This document shows positions 19,671 to 28,650 of a stretch of 64,000 bases of DNA, piece after piece. The first letter of the stretch is position 1, and every line of letters starts with the position of its first letter. Under the pieces are notes generated by a model, which was not told where the DNA came from, made no database searches, and was given only the letters and a program-made list of their open reading frames with translations. Source of the stretch: an uncultured Aquimarina sp. (GTDB lineage: Bacteria > Bacteroidota > Bacteroidia > Flavobacteriales > Flavobacteriaceae); assembly GCA_947496555.1 (NCBI GenBank), contig CANMDH010000007.1:81111-145110 (forward strand), given 5' to 3'. Both the position numbers and the translations under genes were made by a program.

Positions 19671-21338
19671 TTGTTAGCTGTGAGATATACTGTTTTAATA
19701 GTGGCATTGTTTTATGTGTTTTTTGCAGACGCCCAAATTACCAATACAGGAGAGCCAAGAAGTTGGCAACTTGTAAGTAAAAAAAGCATTGCTCCTGCGG
19801 TAATGCAAACTTTCGATCTTAATAAGATTAAGGCCGAAGATGTTATTAATGATGCAGACAGAACCAAACCATGGAGGTTTGGATATGAATTCAAAGTTAA
19901 TTTGGGATTAAATAATTCTGGTGTTTGGGACGACTTACCTGATGGGAGTAGAATATGGAGGCTTAATGTAGTGTCTACAGGTGCCAAAACCTTAAATTTT
20001 ATTTTTGATACCTATAAAATTCCGAGAGGAGCGAATATTTATCTCTACAATAATGATAGATCAGATTTGTTGGGGGCATATACGAATATTTTTAACAGAC
20101 CAGACGAAATGCTTGGAACCTGGCTTGTTGAAGGAGAAAATGTATGGATAGAATATCATGAACCATCTTCTGTGAAAGGTCAAGGAGAATTAAATATTGC
20201 AAAAGTAATCCATGGATATCGTTCACTCACTAGTGTAGAAATACAAGAAAAAGCGTTGGGTAGTTCTGGCAATTGTAATCAAGATGTAGAGTGCTCTCTT
20301 GGAAGAGATTTTGACGTATTAAAAGATAGGTTAAAACATTCTGTAGCGTTTGTAATCATGCAAGGTTTTGTGTGTACAGGCACGTTGATTAATAATACAA
20401 ATAATGATAAAACTCCTTACTTCCTAACGGCTAATCATTGCGATGCAGGGGATGAGTCTACTTGGGCTTTTCGTTTTAATTGGATTAGTCCTAATCCTTC
20501 TTGTGCAACGACTGATAGTAGTGCAGATGCCACTATTAATCAAACTACTAGTGGGGCTACGCGTAGAGCATCGAATTCAAAATCAGATATGAAATTGCTT
20601 AATCTAGATGGTGGCTTGGATGAATCATGGGATCTGGAATGGGCTGGATGGGATCGATCTGGACAAGCGCCCGATTTTGCGGTTGGAATTCATCATCCCG
20701 CAGGAGATATTATGAAAGTTTGCAGAGATAATAGTCCGTTAAGTAAAATTACAACTCCGTTTGAAAATCCTGAAACTGATATGTGGGAGATTACCGAGGC
20801 GGGAAATGGATGGGAACTTGGTGTTACCGAAGGGGGATCTTCGGGATCGGCCTTGTTTGATCAAAGTGGTAGAATTATCGGACAGTTGGCAGGAGGCTTT
20901 GCAGCATGTGCAGGAACCAATGATAATAATAGAGAAGATCAATACGGCAGGTTCGCAGTATCATGGGATTTTGGAAATTCAGATGCTACACGACTTTCAA
21001 ACTGGTTGGATCCAAGAAATACAGGTAAGGTTACTTTAGACATGCTTTCTCAAGAATTAACAAATGGAGGAGGAGTTCCTCCTATAGATGAAGAGGAAAT
21101 AATAGTGTATTATTCACCTGAAGAAGCTATAATTAATCTGTCTAATGGCGCAAACAAAATTTTAGAATATGTTATTTTTGATTTGGCCGGTACAGAAATC
21201 ACTTCGGGACGTCTAACAAGAGATGATGAAGTAATCGATATGGGTGATAGATCTTCTGGGATGTATTTGATCTATATTACCAATACTACAGATGGAACTT
21301 CATTCACCAAAAAAGTAATTGTAAACAAAGGTTTTTAA
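19671..21338 (+). CDS. Secreted trypsin-like serine protease with T9SS C-terminal sorting domain
   Basis: A 555-aa exported protease. Signal peptide is 1-22 (ending FFADAQ). The chymotrypsin-fold domain shows the triad: His in YFLTANHCDAG, Asp in SKSDMKLLNLDG, Ser in EGGSSGSALFD. Paired cysteines (CNQDVECSLG) resemble lysyl endopeptidases. The last 75 residues, ending KKVIVNKGF, form a type A Por secretion tail. The start is a TTG (a GTG three codons later is the alternative); a -7-like TAAATTTG lies at 19650-19657. It is probably released to the medium to digest protein. Confidence 0.87.
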   Translation: MLAVRYTVLIVALFYVFFADAQITNTGEPRSWQLVSKKSIAPAVMQTFDLNKIKAEDVINDADRTKPWRFGYEFKVNLGLNNSGVWDDLPDGSRIWRLNVVSTGAKTLNFIFDTYKIPRGANIYLYNNDRSDLLGAYTNIFNRPDEMLGTWLVEGENVWIEYHEPSSVKGQGELNIAKVIHGYRSLTSVEIQEKALGSSGNCNQDVECSLGRDFDVLKDRLKHSVAFVIMQGFVCTGTLINNTNNDKTPYFLTANHCDAGDESTWAFRFNWISPNPSCATTDSSADATINQTTSGATRRASNSKSDMKLLNLDGGLDESWDLEWAGWDRSGQAPDFAVGIHHPAGDIMKVCRDNSPLSKITTPFENPETDMWEITEAGNGWELGVTEGGSSGSALFDQSGRIIGQLAGGFAACAGTNDNNREDQYGRFAVSWDFGNSDATRLSNWLDPRNTGKVTLDMLSQELTNGGGVPPIDEEEIIVYYSPEEAIINLSNGANKILEYVIFDLAGTEITSGRLTRDDEVIDMGDRSSGMYLIYITNTTDGTSFTKKVIVNKGF

Positions 21339-21467
21339 TTTGTAATACTACGGATTTTCTATTGAACTCATCTTGACTTTTTGTTTTTAACCGAAAATGA
21401 GTTGAAATTTAACCAGATGAGGCACTTTTTGGAAGCTATAGCAGCGCTACAGATAAGAAAAGTTCAT

Positions 21468-21902
21468 TTAATTTTTAATTTTTCCCGATAATAATTCCTT
21501 GCCTTTAGGATCTTTCAATGATAAATTTTTATCAGAAATGGTTTTTGTTTTAATTTCAAATAAGGCTTTAAAAAACTCTTCTTCTAAAGCCATCTTTTTC
21601 TCACAATATATTTTTGAAGCGATAGGCAATCCAAGAGAAATTTGATCATTAGTCATGGTATATTTGCTCGTAAAAGTATTGCAGCCAGAATAACCAGAAA
21701 TTAAATGCTGTTCTTCATCAAATGTAATATGTAGTTTTTCCTGGGTTACGTCTTTTCCATTTAGAGTAATAATAGAATAGGTGTTTTTTTTAGGTTCCTG
21801 AATGGTTATTTTGCCATTATCTGCAGTCGTATTTGTTTTGTTGTTGCAAGTATTTGTTTTGGAGATTGTTAATGTTAATAAGATGATAGCAAGGTATTTC
21901 AT
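21468..21902 (-). CDS. META domain protein (HslJ-like)
   Basis: A 144-aa exported protein with an N-terminal hydrophobic segment. One META domain has the family pattern FDEEQHLISGYSGCNTFTSKY and later LALEEEF-like residues around EKKMALEEEFFKAL. META domains occur in heat-shock protein HslJ and in secreted proteins of unknown function. It may be a lipoprotein, but the Cys near residue 19 lacks a good lipobox. Confidence 0.75.
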   Translation of the reverse strand: MKYLAIILLTLTISKTNTCNNKTNTTADNGKITIQEPKKNTYSIITLNGKDVTQEKLHITFDEEQHLISGYSGCNTFTSKYTMTNDQISLGLPIASKIYCEKKMALEEEFFKALFEIKTKTISDKNLSLKDPKGKELLSGKIKN

Positions 21903-22042
21903 GAATAACGAGTGTTTTTTTAAATATAAAAAAGAGATTAGTTTAGAGTGGCAAATTAATTATAATTATGGTTTTTGTTGTAAAATCACCATTTATAAAA
22001 GATTAAAATTTATTTTTGGTAGGGAAATTAAGGAAATCACAT

Positions 22043-22612
22043 ATGAAACCTGAAAGTAGAAAGGAAGAAATTATTAGAGCTGCGGCTATTCTTTTTAAAG
22101 AAAAAGGCTACAGTGCTGTTACAATGAGAGATTTGGCAAAAGCAATGGGGATTAAAGCAGCGAGCCTTTATAATCATATTCAGTCCAAACAGGAAATCTT
22201 ATCTACCATAATAATAGATTTGGCTGAAGAGTTTACCACAGGGATGAATCAAATTGTGAATTCTGATAAGAACGCTACAAAAAAAATAGAGAATATTATT
22301 GATCTTCATATTGACGTTACGCTACGTAATTCTGATGGATTAGCCTCATTGAATAACGATTGGATGCATTTGGAAGAGAAAAATCTTCAATATTTTGAGA
22401 AAATGCGTCATGATTATGAAGAAAATTTCAGAAATATTGTTAAGAAAGGAGTTGATCAAGGAGAAATAAGGCCTTTTAATATCGAAATCATGGTTTTTTC
22501 TACGTTATCTACTTTACGAACACTTTATTTATGGTATCCAAAGCAAAAGAATATCGATGCAGATATTCTCAAGCATGATATGATCTCGGTTCTTCTAAAA
22601 GGAGTGATTTAA
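22043..22612 (+). CDS. TetR family regulator, likely PaaR-type repressor of the phenylacetate genes
   Basis: A 189-aa TetR/AcrR protein. The N-terminal helix-turn-helix is clear (IIRAAAILFKEKGYSAVTMR, then MGIKAASLYNHI), and the rest is a helical ligand domain. I chose the ATG at 22043; an upstream TTG at 22016 would add nine residues with no homology. It lies 100 bases upstream of paaE, and the gap carries a strong promoter overlapped by two dyads. In other bacteria TetR-type PaaR represses paa genes and responds to phenylacetyl-CoA; that role is inferred here from position and operator. Confidence 0.82.
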   Translation: MKPESRKEEIIRAAAILFKEKGYSAVTMRDLAKAMGIKAASLYNHIQSKQEILSTIIIDLAEEFTTGMNQIVNSDKNATKKIENIIDLHIDVTLRNSDGLASLNNDWMHLEEKNLQYFEKMRHDYEENFRNIVKKGVDQGEIRPFNIEIMVFSTLSTLRTLYLWYPKQKNIDADILKHDMISVLLKGVI

Positions 22613-22648
22613 TTAAACTCTTACCATTTCAAAATTAACAAATAATTA

Positions 22649-22680
22649 TTTGTGTATAAAACTAACAATCGTTAGTTTTG
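22649..22680 (+). promoter_or_regulatory. Promoter of the paa operon (TTTG-N20-TAGTTTTG)
   Basis: TTTG at 22649-22652 and TAGTTTTG at 22673-22680, 20 bases apart, give a full match to the Bacteroidota promoter consensus. The predicted start of transcription lies near 22686, about 27 bases before the paaE ATG. Confidence 0.7.
22658..22679. promoter_or_regulatory. TetR-type operator over the paa promoter
   Basis: AAAACTAAC at 22658-22666 and GTTAGTTTT at 22671-22679 form a perfect 9-bp inverted repeat around AATC. It covers the spacer and -7 box, so binding would block transcription. The 16-base core ACTAACAATCGTTAGT recurs with few changes at 35462-35477. From memory, Thermus PaaR recognises CNAACGNNCGTTNG; this core differs from that pattern at one position. 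Confidence 0.65.
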
Positions 22681-22707
22681 CTTGACTATAACGTTATAGT
22701 CAAGCAA
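22678..22707. promoter_or_regulatory. Perfect 30-bp palindrome between paa promoter and start codon
   Basis: TTGCTTGACTATAAC at 22678-22692 is followed directly by its exact reverse complement GTTATAGTCAAGCAA at 22693-22707. It starts inside the -7 box and ends five bases before the paaE ATG. It could bind a second dimeric regulator or fold at the 5' end of the mRNA. It has no T-run and no sequence likeness to the TetR dyad beside it. Confidence 0.6.
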
Positions 22708-22712
22708 GAAAT

Positions 22713-23786
22713 ATGACCGATTTTTATCCCATACAAGTTTCTGAGGTACATAAGGAAACCAAGGATTGCACAGCTATCACTTTTGATATTCCCGAAGAGC
22801 TACAAGAAATATTCTCATACAAACAAGGGCAGCATTTAACCCTCAAAACATTAATTGAAGGCGATGAGATACGACGTTCGTACTCGCTATGCTCGAGCCC
22901 TCTTGAAAATAAATGGCAAGTAGCAGTAAAACGAATTAACGGAGGTATATTTTCAAATTTTGCAAATGACAAATTAAATGCTGGAGATGTTCTGGAGATC
23001 ATGCCTCCTGTAGGTAACTTTTTTGTTGAAGCGGACCCTTCTAATACTAAGAATTATATTGTTTTTGCAGCAGGTAGTGGGATTACTCCAATTTTATCAA
23101 TAATTAAAACGCATTTAGCATCAGAGCCCAATAGTACTTTCAAGTTGTTTTATTTGAATCGAAACGTGAAATCCATTATCTTTAAGGAAGAGATAGAGGC
23201 GTTAAGAAATACATATTTCGGAAGATTTGAAATATTCTATTTTTTGACCAAGGAGCAGCGTGATATTCCATTGTTGAATGGGAGATTCACTTCAGAAAAA
23301 ATAAAGGAACTTACTAGTAAAGTGATCAATGTCTCTGAGGTAGATGAATGTTTTGTTTGTGGTCCCGAAGAAATGATCTTTCTAATTTGTGATGAATTAG
23401 TAAATGCAGGATTATCTAAAGATAAAATTCATTATGAACTTTTCTTTTCTGGAGTTACCGAAGAGGATAAGAAAAAAGCTGCAGAAGTAGTAGAGCATAA
23501 ATTTGAAGGAACAGAAGTAACTATTATCGATGGTGGAAAAGAATTTCATTTCGCTATGGATGATGATTACGATAATATATTAGATGGTGCCTTGGCAGCA
23601 GGAGCAGATTTGCCTTTTGCTTGTAAAGGAGGGGTTTGTAGTACTTGCAAGTGTAAAGTTCTTGATGGTGCCGTAGAGATGAAAAAAAATTATGCGCTTG
23701 AAGAGGATGAGGTCGCCAAAGGATTGGTGTTATCCTGTCAAGCAGTGCCTACTACAGAGAAGGTAGTGGTAGATTTTGATGTATAA
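22713..23786 (+). CDS. paaE: 1,2-phenylacetyl-CoA epoxidase reductase subunit PaaE
   Basis: A 357-aa reductase with three modules in order: FAD-binding barrel (RRSYSLCSSP near 60), NAD(P)-binding domain (FAAGSGITPILS near 115; CFVCGPEEMI near 215), and a C-terminal plant-type 2Fe-2S ferredoxin (CKGGVCSTCKCKV near 305 with a final Cys in LSCQAV). It passes electrons from NADPH to the diiron centre of PaaA. It is first in the operon here, before paaABC, whereas in Escherichia coli it comes last of paaABCDE. Confidence 0.95.
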   Translation: MTDFYPIQVSEVHKETKDCTAITFDIPEELQEIFSYKQGQHLTLKTLIEGDEIRRSYSLCSSPLENKWQVAVKRINGGIFSNFANDKLNAGDVLEIMPPVGNFFVEADPSNTKNYIVFAAGSGITPILSIIKTHLASEPNSTFKLFYLNRNVKSIIFKEEIEALRNTYFGRFEIFYFLTKEQRDIPLLNGRFTSEKIKELTSKVINVSEVDECFVCGPEEMIFLICDELVNAGLSKDKIHYELFFSGVTEEDKKKAAEVVEHKFEGTEVTIIDGGKEFHFAMDDDYDNILDGALAAGADLPFACKGGVCSTCKCKVLDGAVEMKKNYALEEDEVAKGLVLSCQAVPTTEKVVVDFDV

Positions 23787-23798
23787 ATTTATTTGTCA

Positions 23799-23818
23799 TT
23801 CCAGCGTAGGCCGGAATC
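23799..23818. repeat. Family A palindromic repeat between paaE and paaA
   Basis: ATTCCAGCGTAGGCCGGAAT, flanked by GTC on the left and CC on the right. It is the same GTCATTCC-n-GCGTAGGC-n-GGAATC design as at 25939, 33238, 33597, 34377, 34733 and 35410. Confidence 0.8.
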
Positions 23819-23842
23819 CAAAATCATAATAAAAGTATTGTT

Positions 23843-24799
23843 ATGAGTGAAAAAGAAATAAAAAATCTGGAAGAAATCTTTGAACAAAAAATTGCCAGAG
23901 ACGAAAAAATTGAACCTAAAGATTGGATGCCCGAGAAATATAGGCAAACACATATTAGGCAAATTTCTCAACATGCCCATTCTGAAATTGTAGGAATGCT
24001 GCCAGAAGGTAATTGGATTACACGTGCACCTTCTTTGAGGCGAAAAGTGGCGTTATTAGCCAAAGTACAGGATGAAGCTGGACATGGATTATATCTTTAT
24101 AGTGCTTGTGAAACTTTAGGGATTTCTAGAGAAGAACTATATGATCAGTTACACACGGGGAAGGCCAAATACTCCAGTATATTTAATTATCCAACCATTA
24201 CTTGGGCGGATATTGGAGCTATTGGTTGGTTGGTTGATGGTGCGGCAATCATTAATCAGGTTCCACTTTGCAGTACCTCGTACGGGCCATATGCTCGTGC
24301 TATGGTTCGTGTGTGTAAAGAAGAAAGTTTTCACCAAAGGCAAGGATATGAAATTATGATGACCCTTGCTAAGGGCACTCCTGAACAAAAAGAAATGGCT
24401 CAAGATGCTCTTAATAGATGGTGGTGGCCTTCATTGATGATGTTGGGTCCTACCGATGCAGAATCTGTACATACCGAGCAATCCATGAAATGGAAATTGA
24501 AACGTAAAACCAATGATGAGCTTCGCCAACAATTTATTGACCAAACAGTGCCACAGGCAGATTTAATTGGTTTAACAATTCCCGATGCAGACTTGAAATG
24601 GAATGAAGAAACAGGACATTATGATTTTGGAGAAATTGATTGGGATGAATTCTGGCAAGTGGTAAAAGGTCATGGTCCTTGTAATCATGAAAGAATGTCT
24701 GCACGAGTGAAGGCTTGGGAAAAAGGAGAATGGGTTCGTGATGCAGCCATGGCATATGCTAAGAAAAAAGAAGATAAGAAGCTTAAAAAAGCAATCTAA
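23843..24799 (+). CDS. paaA: 1,2-phenylacetyl-CoA epoxidase catalytic subunit PaaA
   Basis: A 318-aa ferritin-like diiron oxygenase subunit, close to the usual 310-330 aa. Two EXXH iron-ligand motifs are seen: E78-H81 in [12 protein letters not shown] and E161-H164 in [10 protein letters not shown]. It epoxidises the ring of phenylacetyl-CoA together with PaaC, PaaB and PaaE. It is followed closely by paaB (10 bases). Confidence 0.97.
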   Translation: MSEKEIKNLEEIFEQKIARDEKIEPKDWMPEKYRQTHIRQISQHAHSEIVGMLPEGNWITRAPSLRRKVALLAKVQDEAGHGLYLYSACETLGISREELYDQLHTGKAKYSSIFNYPTITWADIGAIGWLVDGAAIINQVPLCSTSYGPYARAMVRVCKEESFHQRQGYEIMMTLAKGTPEQKEMAQDALNRWWWPSLMMLGPTDAESVHTEQSMKWKLKRKTNDELRQQFIDQTVPQADLIGLTIPDADLKWNEETGHYDFGEIDWDEFWQVVKGHGPCNHERMSARVKAWEKGEWVRDAAMAYAKKKEDKKLKKAI

Positions 24800-24809
24800 A
24801 ATATTTAAA

Positions 24810-25094
24810 ATGAAAAATAATTGGCCGCTTTGGGAAGTGTTTGTAAGAAGTAAAAATGGTTTAGAACATCGTCATTTTGGAAGCCTTCATGCCGCAGATG
24901 CAGAAATGGCTTTAGAAAATGCACGTGATGTATATACGCGAAGAAACGAAGGTGTAAGCATTTGGGTGGTAGAATCCAAGCATATCACAGCTTCCAATCC
25001 GGAAAATAGCGGAGAGCTTTTTGAGCCCGCTCAGGATAAGGTGTATAGACACCCAACTTTCTATACACTACCTGATGAAGTGAAGCACATGTGA
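24810..25094 (+). CDS. paaB: 1,2-phenylacetyl-CoA epoxidase subunit PaaB
   Basis: 94 aa from the ATG at 24810, beginning MKNNWPLWEVFVRSKNGLEH, which matches PaaB starts. An upstream ATG inside paaA at 24738 would add 24 non-homologous residues. Other family landmarks are VGSLHAADAEMA-like SLHAADAEMALENARDVYTR and SIWVVESKHI. PaaB bridges PaaA-PaaC heterodimers in the epoxidase. Confidence 0.95.
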   Translation: MKNNWPLWEVFVRSKNGLEHRHFGSLHAADAEMALENARDVYTRRNEGVSIWVVESKHITASNPENSGELFEPAQDKVYRHPTFYTLPDEVKHM

Positions 25095-25111
25095 CGAGCA
25101 TAAGTGAGGTC

Positions 25112-25133
25112 ACCCTAAGCGGAGTCGAAGGGT
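25112..25133. repeat. Family B palindromic repeat between paaB and paaC
   Basis: ACCCTAAGCGGAGTCGAAGGGT: the outer arms ACCCT / AGGGT pair around a core with GTCGA. It belongs with the TGAGCnnGTCGAAG elements at 28229, 36865 and 38177. Confidence 0.7.
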
Positions 25134-25165
25134 AGTATCTGCTTAATTAAAGCAAACTTATAAAA

Positions 25166-25921
25166 ATGAAAAACGAAAATTTAATACAATATATCTGCGG
25201 GGTTGCTGATAATGCGCTTATTCTGGGACAAAGATTATCAGAATTATGTGGTCATGGGCCTAATCTTGAAACAGATATAGCATTAACGAATATGGCTTTG
25301 GATCTTTTGGGACAAACCCGAAGCTATTATCAATATGCAGCACAACTTTCTGATGAAGACAAAACTGAAGATGATATTGCCTTTTTGCGAGTTGAAAGAC
25401 AGTATAAAAATGTGTTGTTGGTAGAACAACCAAACACACATTTTGGATATGTAATCACAAGGCAATTTTTTTACGATGTATTTCATTTATTACTCTTACA
25501 AGAATTACAAAATAGTAAAGATGAAACACTCTCGGCAATTGCAAAAAAAGCAATTAAAGAGGTAAGCTATCACCAACGATTTTCTTCAGATTGGATAAAA
25601 AGATTAGGTGATGGGACTGAAGAAAGTCATCAAAAAGTGCAAGAAGCGGTGAATGATTTGTGGAAGTTCACCGATGAATTGTTTCATACCACAGAAGATG
25701 ATACTTTGGCCATTGATTTAGGAGTAGGGGTTAATGTCGTTACACTAAAGGAAAAATATTATCAAAGGATTGGAGAAGTGCTGGAAGAAGCGACCTTAAC
25801 GATTCCGGAAATCAAATGGTTCCAAAAGGGAGGTAAACAAGGCGTTCATAGTGAACATATGGGATATTTACTGGCAGATTTACAATATATGCAGCGTACC
25901 TATCCCAATATGAAATGGTAG
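25166..25921 (+). CDS. paaC: 1,2-phenylacetyl-CoA epoxidase structural subunit PaaC
   Basis: A 251-aa ferritin-like subunit that pairs with PaaA but lacks a full iron site. Landmarks are ADNALILGQRLSELCGHGPN-like sequence near 12-30, NMALDLLGQTRS near 42, and KKAIKEVSYHQRFSSDW near 130. Length is standard. It lies 71 bases after paaB, and the gap carries the family B palindrome. Confidence 0.95.
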   Translation: MKNENLIQYICGVADNALILGQRLSELCGHGPNLETDIALTNMALDLLGQTRSYYQYAAQLSDEDKTEDDIAFLRVERQYKNVLLVEQPNTHFGYVITRQFFYDVFHLLLLQELQNSKDETLSAIAKKAIKEVSYHQRFSSDWIKRLGDGTEESHQKVQEAVNDLWKFTDELFHTTEDDTLAIDLGVGVNVVTLKEKYYQRIGEVLEEATLTIPEIKWFQKGGKQGVHSEHMGYLLADLQYMQRTYPNMKW

Positions 25922-25938
25922 TTAGGTCCTTTTGTGTT

Positions 25939-25958
25939 ATTTCTGCGAAGGCGGAAAT
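25939..25958. repeat. Family A palindromic repeat between paaC and paaD
   Basis: ATTTCTGCGAAGGCGGAAAT followed by CTT. One of the GCGTAGGC/GCGAAGGC-type short palindromes of this region. Confidence 0.75.
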
Positions 25959-25988
25959 CTTATTTTCAATTTGTGCAAATACAAGATA

Positions 25989-26492
25989 ATGACAATTGAG
26001 TTAGAACAACATATTGATCCACAATTAGTTCCTATTTTGGAAAAGGTTCATGATCCCGAAATCCCAGTATTATCGATTATGGATATGGGAGTTGTGCGCT
26101 CTGCCCAATGGATTGATAATATAGTCCAAGTCAAAATTACACCAACTTATAGTGGCTGTCCCGCAATGGATGTTATCGGAGATGATATTGTTCGTGCTTT
26201 TGAAGAAGTCGATATCAAAGCAAAAGTGTCTTTGGTATTATCCCCGGCCTGGACTACAGATTGGATTACATCAAAGGGGCGAAAAGCCCTTGAAGAATAT
26301 GGTATTGCAGCTCCTTTAGAAGAAAATGCCGACAAGGAAGCATTATTAGGGGGTAAAAAAATAGTGAAATGCACTCATTGCGGTTCCAGAAATACAAAAT
26401 TAGTAAGTCAATTCGGTTCTACTGCTTGTAAAGCACTTTTCCAATGTGAAGATTGTTTGGAACCCTTTGATTATTTTAAATGCTTAAAGTAA
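25989..26492 (+). CDS. paaD: 1,2-phenylacetyl-CoA epoxidase-associated protein PaaD
   Basis: 167 aa from the ATG at 25989; the earlier ATG at 25932 reads through the palindromic repeat and is unlikely. The N-terminal MIP18/DUF59 domain (LEKVHDPEIPVLSIMDMGVV, TPTYSGCPAMD) is followed by a C-terminal zinc-ribbon-like part (CTHCGSRNT then CKALFQCEDCLEPF). PaaD is needed for the epoxidase in vivo and probably delivers iron or Fe-S clusters. Confidence 0.94.
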   Translation: MTIELEQHIDPQLVPILEKVHDPEIPVLSIMDMGVVRSAQWIDNIVQVKITPTYSGCPAMDVIGDDIVRAFEEVDIKAKVSLVLSPAWTTDWITSKGRKALEEYGIAAPLEENADKEALLGGKKIVKCTHCGSRNTKLVSQFGSTACKALFQCEDCLEPFDYFKCLK

Positions 26493-26500
26493 AAAACAAA

Positions 26501-27280
26501 ATGCCTTCAATAGAATTACATATAGAAAATAACATTGCTACGATTACGCTAAATCGACCAGAAACTTTTAATAGCTTTAATAGAGAAATGGCGTTGCTTT
26601 TGCAAAAGACATTAGATGATTGTCAAGTCAATGATGAAGTAAGAGCTATCATATTAACGGGTAATGGAAAAGCCTTTTGTGCTGGTCAGGATCTTAACGA
26701 AGTGACTTCCCCCGAATTAAATCCTGGGTTCAGAAAGATATTAGAAGAGCATTATAACCCAATTATAGAGAGAATACGTGCTATAGAGAAGCCTATTATT
26801 GCTGCGGTTAATGGTGTTGCAGCCGGAGCTGGGGCCAATATTGCTTTAGCATGTGATATTGTGGTGGCTACTGAAGGAGCAAGTTTTATTCAGGCATTTA
26901 GTAAAATAGGATTGATTCCCGATAGTGCTGGGACCTTCTTTTTACCGCGATTGATTGGCTTTCAAAAAGCATCGGCTTTGATGATGTTAGGAGATAAGGT
27001 AACCGCAAAAGAAGCAGAAGAACTAGGAATGCTTTACAAAGTATTTTCTAATGATACTTTTGAAGAAGAAGTAACCAAATTAGCTTTAAAACTTGCGCAA
27101 ATGCCTACCAAAGCACTTGGATTGACCAAAAAATTGTTGAATCAATCCATGGTAAATAATCTCGAACAACAATTGGCGATGGAATCTGATTTACAAATTG
27201 AATCCGCAGAAAGTGAAGATTATTCAGAAGGAGTAAAGGCATTTATAGAGAAAAGAAAACCCGTTTTTAGAGGCAAATAA
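26501..27280 (+). CDS. paaG: 2-(1,2-epoxy-1,2-dihydrophenyl)acetyl-CoA isomerase PaaG
   Basis: 259 aa of the crotonase fold from the ATG at 26501 (MPSIELHIENNIATITLNRP); an ATG at 26480 overlapping paaD is possible. Oxyanion-hole motifs are AFCAGQDLNE and NGVAAGAGANIALACD, and GLIPDSAGTFFLPRLIG is typical of PaaG. It converts the ring epoxide to the oxepin-CoA. The start lies 8 bases after the paaD stop. Confidence 0.9.
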   Translation: MPSIELHIENNIATITLNRPETFNSFNREMALLLQKTLDDCQVNDEVRAIILTGNGKAFCAGQDLNEVTSPELNPGFRKILEEHYNPIIERIRAIEKPIIAAVNGVAAGAGANIALACDIVVATEGASFIQAFSKIGLIPDSAGTFFLPRLIGFQKASALMMLGDKVTAKEAEELGMLYKVFSNDTFEEEVTKLALKLAQMPTKALGLTKKLLNQSMVNNLEQQLAMESDLQIESAESEDYSEGVKAFIEKRKPVFRGK

Positions 27281-27355
27281 AAAAGTACGATTTACGAAGT
27301 ATGAATTCAGATTAGAAAATCTAAAATCGTCAATTGTAATTCTTAAATCAAAAAT

Positions 27356-28552
27356 ATGATCGTAGGCATAATAGGTTCTGGAACAATGGGAAACGGTATC
27401 GCACAAGTTGCTGCTACCGCGGGTTGTAAGGTAAAAGTATTTGATACGAATAATCAAGCCTTAGAGAAAAGTAAAAATGCGTTAGAAAAAATTCTTTCTC
27501 GACTGGTTGAAAAAGGAAGGATTGACCAAGTTGAAAAAAGTCGTATTCAAGGAAATATATCCCATGTACAGAATTTAAAAGACATAGGAGATGCAAACCT
27601 TACCATAGAAGCAATTATTGAAGATCTGGAAATAAAAAAGAAAGTATTTTCAGAACTGGAAAATTATGTGTCAAAAGACACCATTATTGCTTCCAATACT
27701 TCTTCATTATCTATAGCCTCTATAGCTTCATCATTAGAAAACCCTGAGCGATGTATCGGAATTCACTTTTTTAACCCAGCTCCTTTAATGAAGTTGGTAG
27801 AAGTTATTCCTGCAGTGCAGACTTCTGAAGAAGTTACAAATCAAGTGGTAAACATTATCAAAGATTGGAAAAAAGTCGTAGCGATCGCCAAAGACACACC
27901 AGGTTTTATTGTAAATCGTGTTGCACGGCCCTTTTATGGAGAATCTTTGCGAATTTTGGAAGAAGGACTGGCAGATATTGCTACTATAGACTGGAGTTTG
28001 AAAACTCTTGGAGGCTTTAGGATGGGACCTTTTGAACTTATGGATTTCATTGGAAACGATGTGAATTATACCGTCACTGAAACAGTTTTCAAGGCATTCT
28101 ATTATGACCCTAGGTATAAACCGTCTTTTACTCAAAAAAGATTGTCTGAAGCAGGATATTTAGGCAGAAAGTCTGGGAAAGGGTATTATAACTATGACGA
28201 AAATGGAAAAATTAGTTCCCAGAATGTCACTTCGAGCGTAGTCGAGAAGTCATCTAAAGAGGAAATTTCTCAATATATTTTTGAAAGAGTATTGGTAATG
28301 TTGATTAATGAGGCTGCTGATGCCTTATTCTGGAATGTAGCCTCTGCAGAAGATATTGATAATGCCATGACCAAAGGGGTAAATTATCCAAAAGGATTAT
28401 TGTTGTGGGCAGATGAAAAAGGAATTGATTGGTGTGTAAATACGTTGGATAAATTGTATGATGAATATCGCGAGGATCGCTACCGTTGTAGTCCATTGTT
28501 AAGAAAGATGGTAAGAGAAAAAAAGATGTTTTTTAAAGGAGTGGTGAGCTAG
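27356..28552 (+). CDS. paaH: 3-hydroxyacyl-CoA dehydrogenase PaaH
   Basis: A 398-aa NAD-dependent enzyme. The Rossmann start is IIGSGTMGNGIAQVAATAG, the catalytic region has SNTSSLSIASIA and CIGIHFFNPAPLMKLVEVI, and C-terminal HCDH domains follow (NDVNYTVTETVFKAFYYDPR). It oxidises the 3-hydroxyadipyl-CoA intermediate. Residues about 290-299 (NVTSSVVEKS) are encoded by a family B palindrome inserted in frame at 28229-28250, in a linker between the two C-terminal domains. Confidence 0.92.
   Translation: MIVGIIGSGTMGNGIAQVAATAGCKVKVFDTNNQALEKSKNALEKILSRLVEKGRIDQVEKSRIQGNISHVQNLKDIGDANLTIEAIIEDLEIKKKVFSELENYVSKDTIIASNTSSLSIASIASSLENPERCIGIHFFNPAPLMKLVEVIPAVQTSEEVTNQVVNIIKDWKKVVAIAKDTPGFIVNRVARPFYGESLRILEEGLADIATIDWSLKTLGGFRMGPFELMDFIGNDVNYTVTETVFKAFYYDPRYKPSFTQKRLSEAGYLGRKSGKGYYNYDENGKISSQNVTSSVVEKSSKEEISQYIFERVLVMLINEAADALFWNVASAEDIDNAMTKGVNYPKGLLLWADEKGIDWCVNTLDKLYDEYREDRYRCSPLLRKMVREKKMFFKGVVS
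28229..28250. repeat. Family B palindrome inside paaH, in frame
   Basis: ACTTCGAGCGTAGTCGAGAAGT, with outer arms ACTTC / GAAGT and inner CGA / TCG. It falls at residues about 292-298 of PaaH and keeps the reading frame. Confidence 0.75.
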
Positions 28553-28640
28553 TGAGAGGTGAGTTTGTGAGTGAAGTAGATTAATTTATAGTAATAATAA
28601 AGGTTTATCTCAATGGCTCAAATACTCACACACCCAAAAA
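28553..28640. repeat. GTGAG/CTCAC repeats upstream of the four-helix-bundle gene
   Basis: GTGAGAGGTGAGTTTGTGAG at 28553-28572 is matched by an inverted, degenerate CTCAAATACTCACACAC at 28618-28634. Further ACTCAAA-type repeats lie after the gene (29041-29066, 29479-29508). The two sides suggest the gene sits in a small repeat-bounded unit. Confidence 0.45.
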
Positions 28641-28650
28641 CTAAAACAAG

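Noticed and set aside
22678-22707. 30-bp palindrome as terminator of the TetR gene
   Set aside because: No T-run follows and it lies downstream of the next promoter's -7 box, five bases from a start codon.
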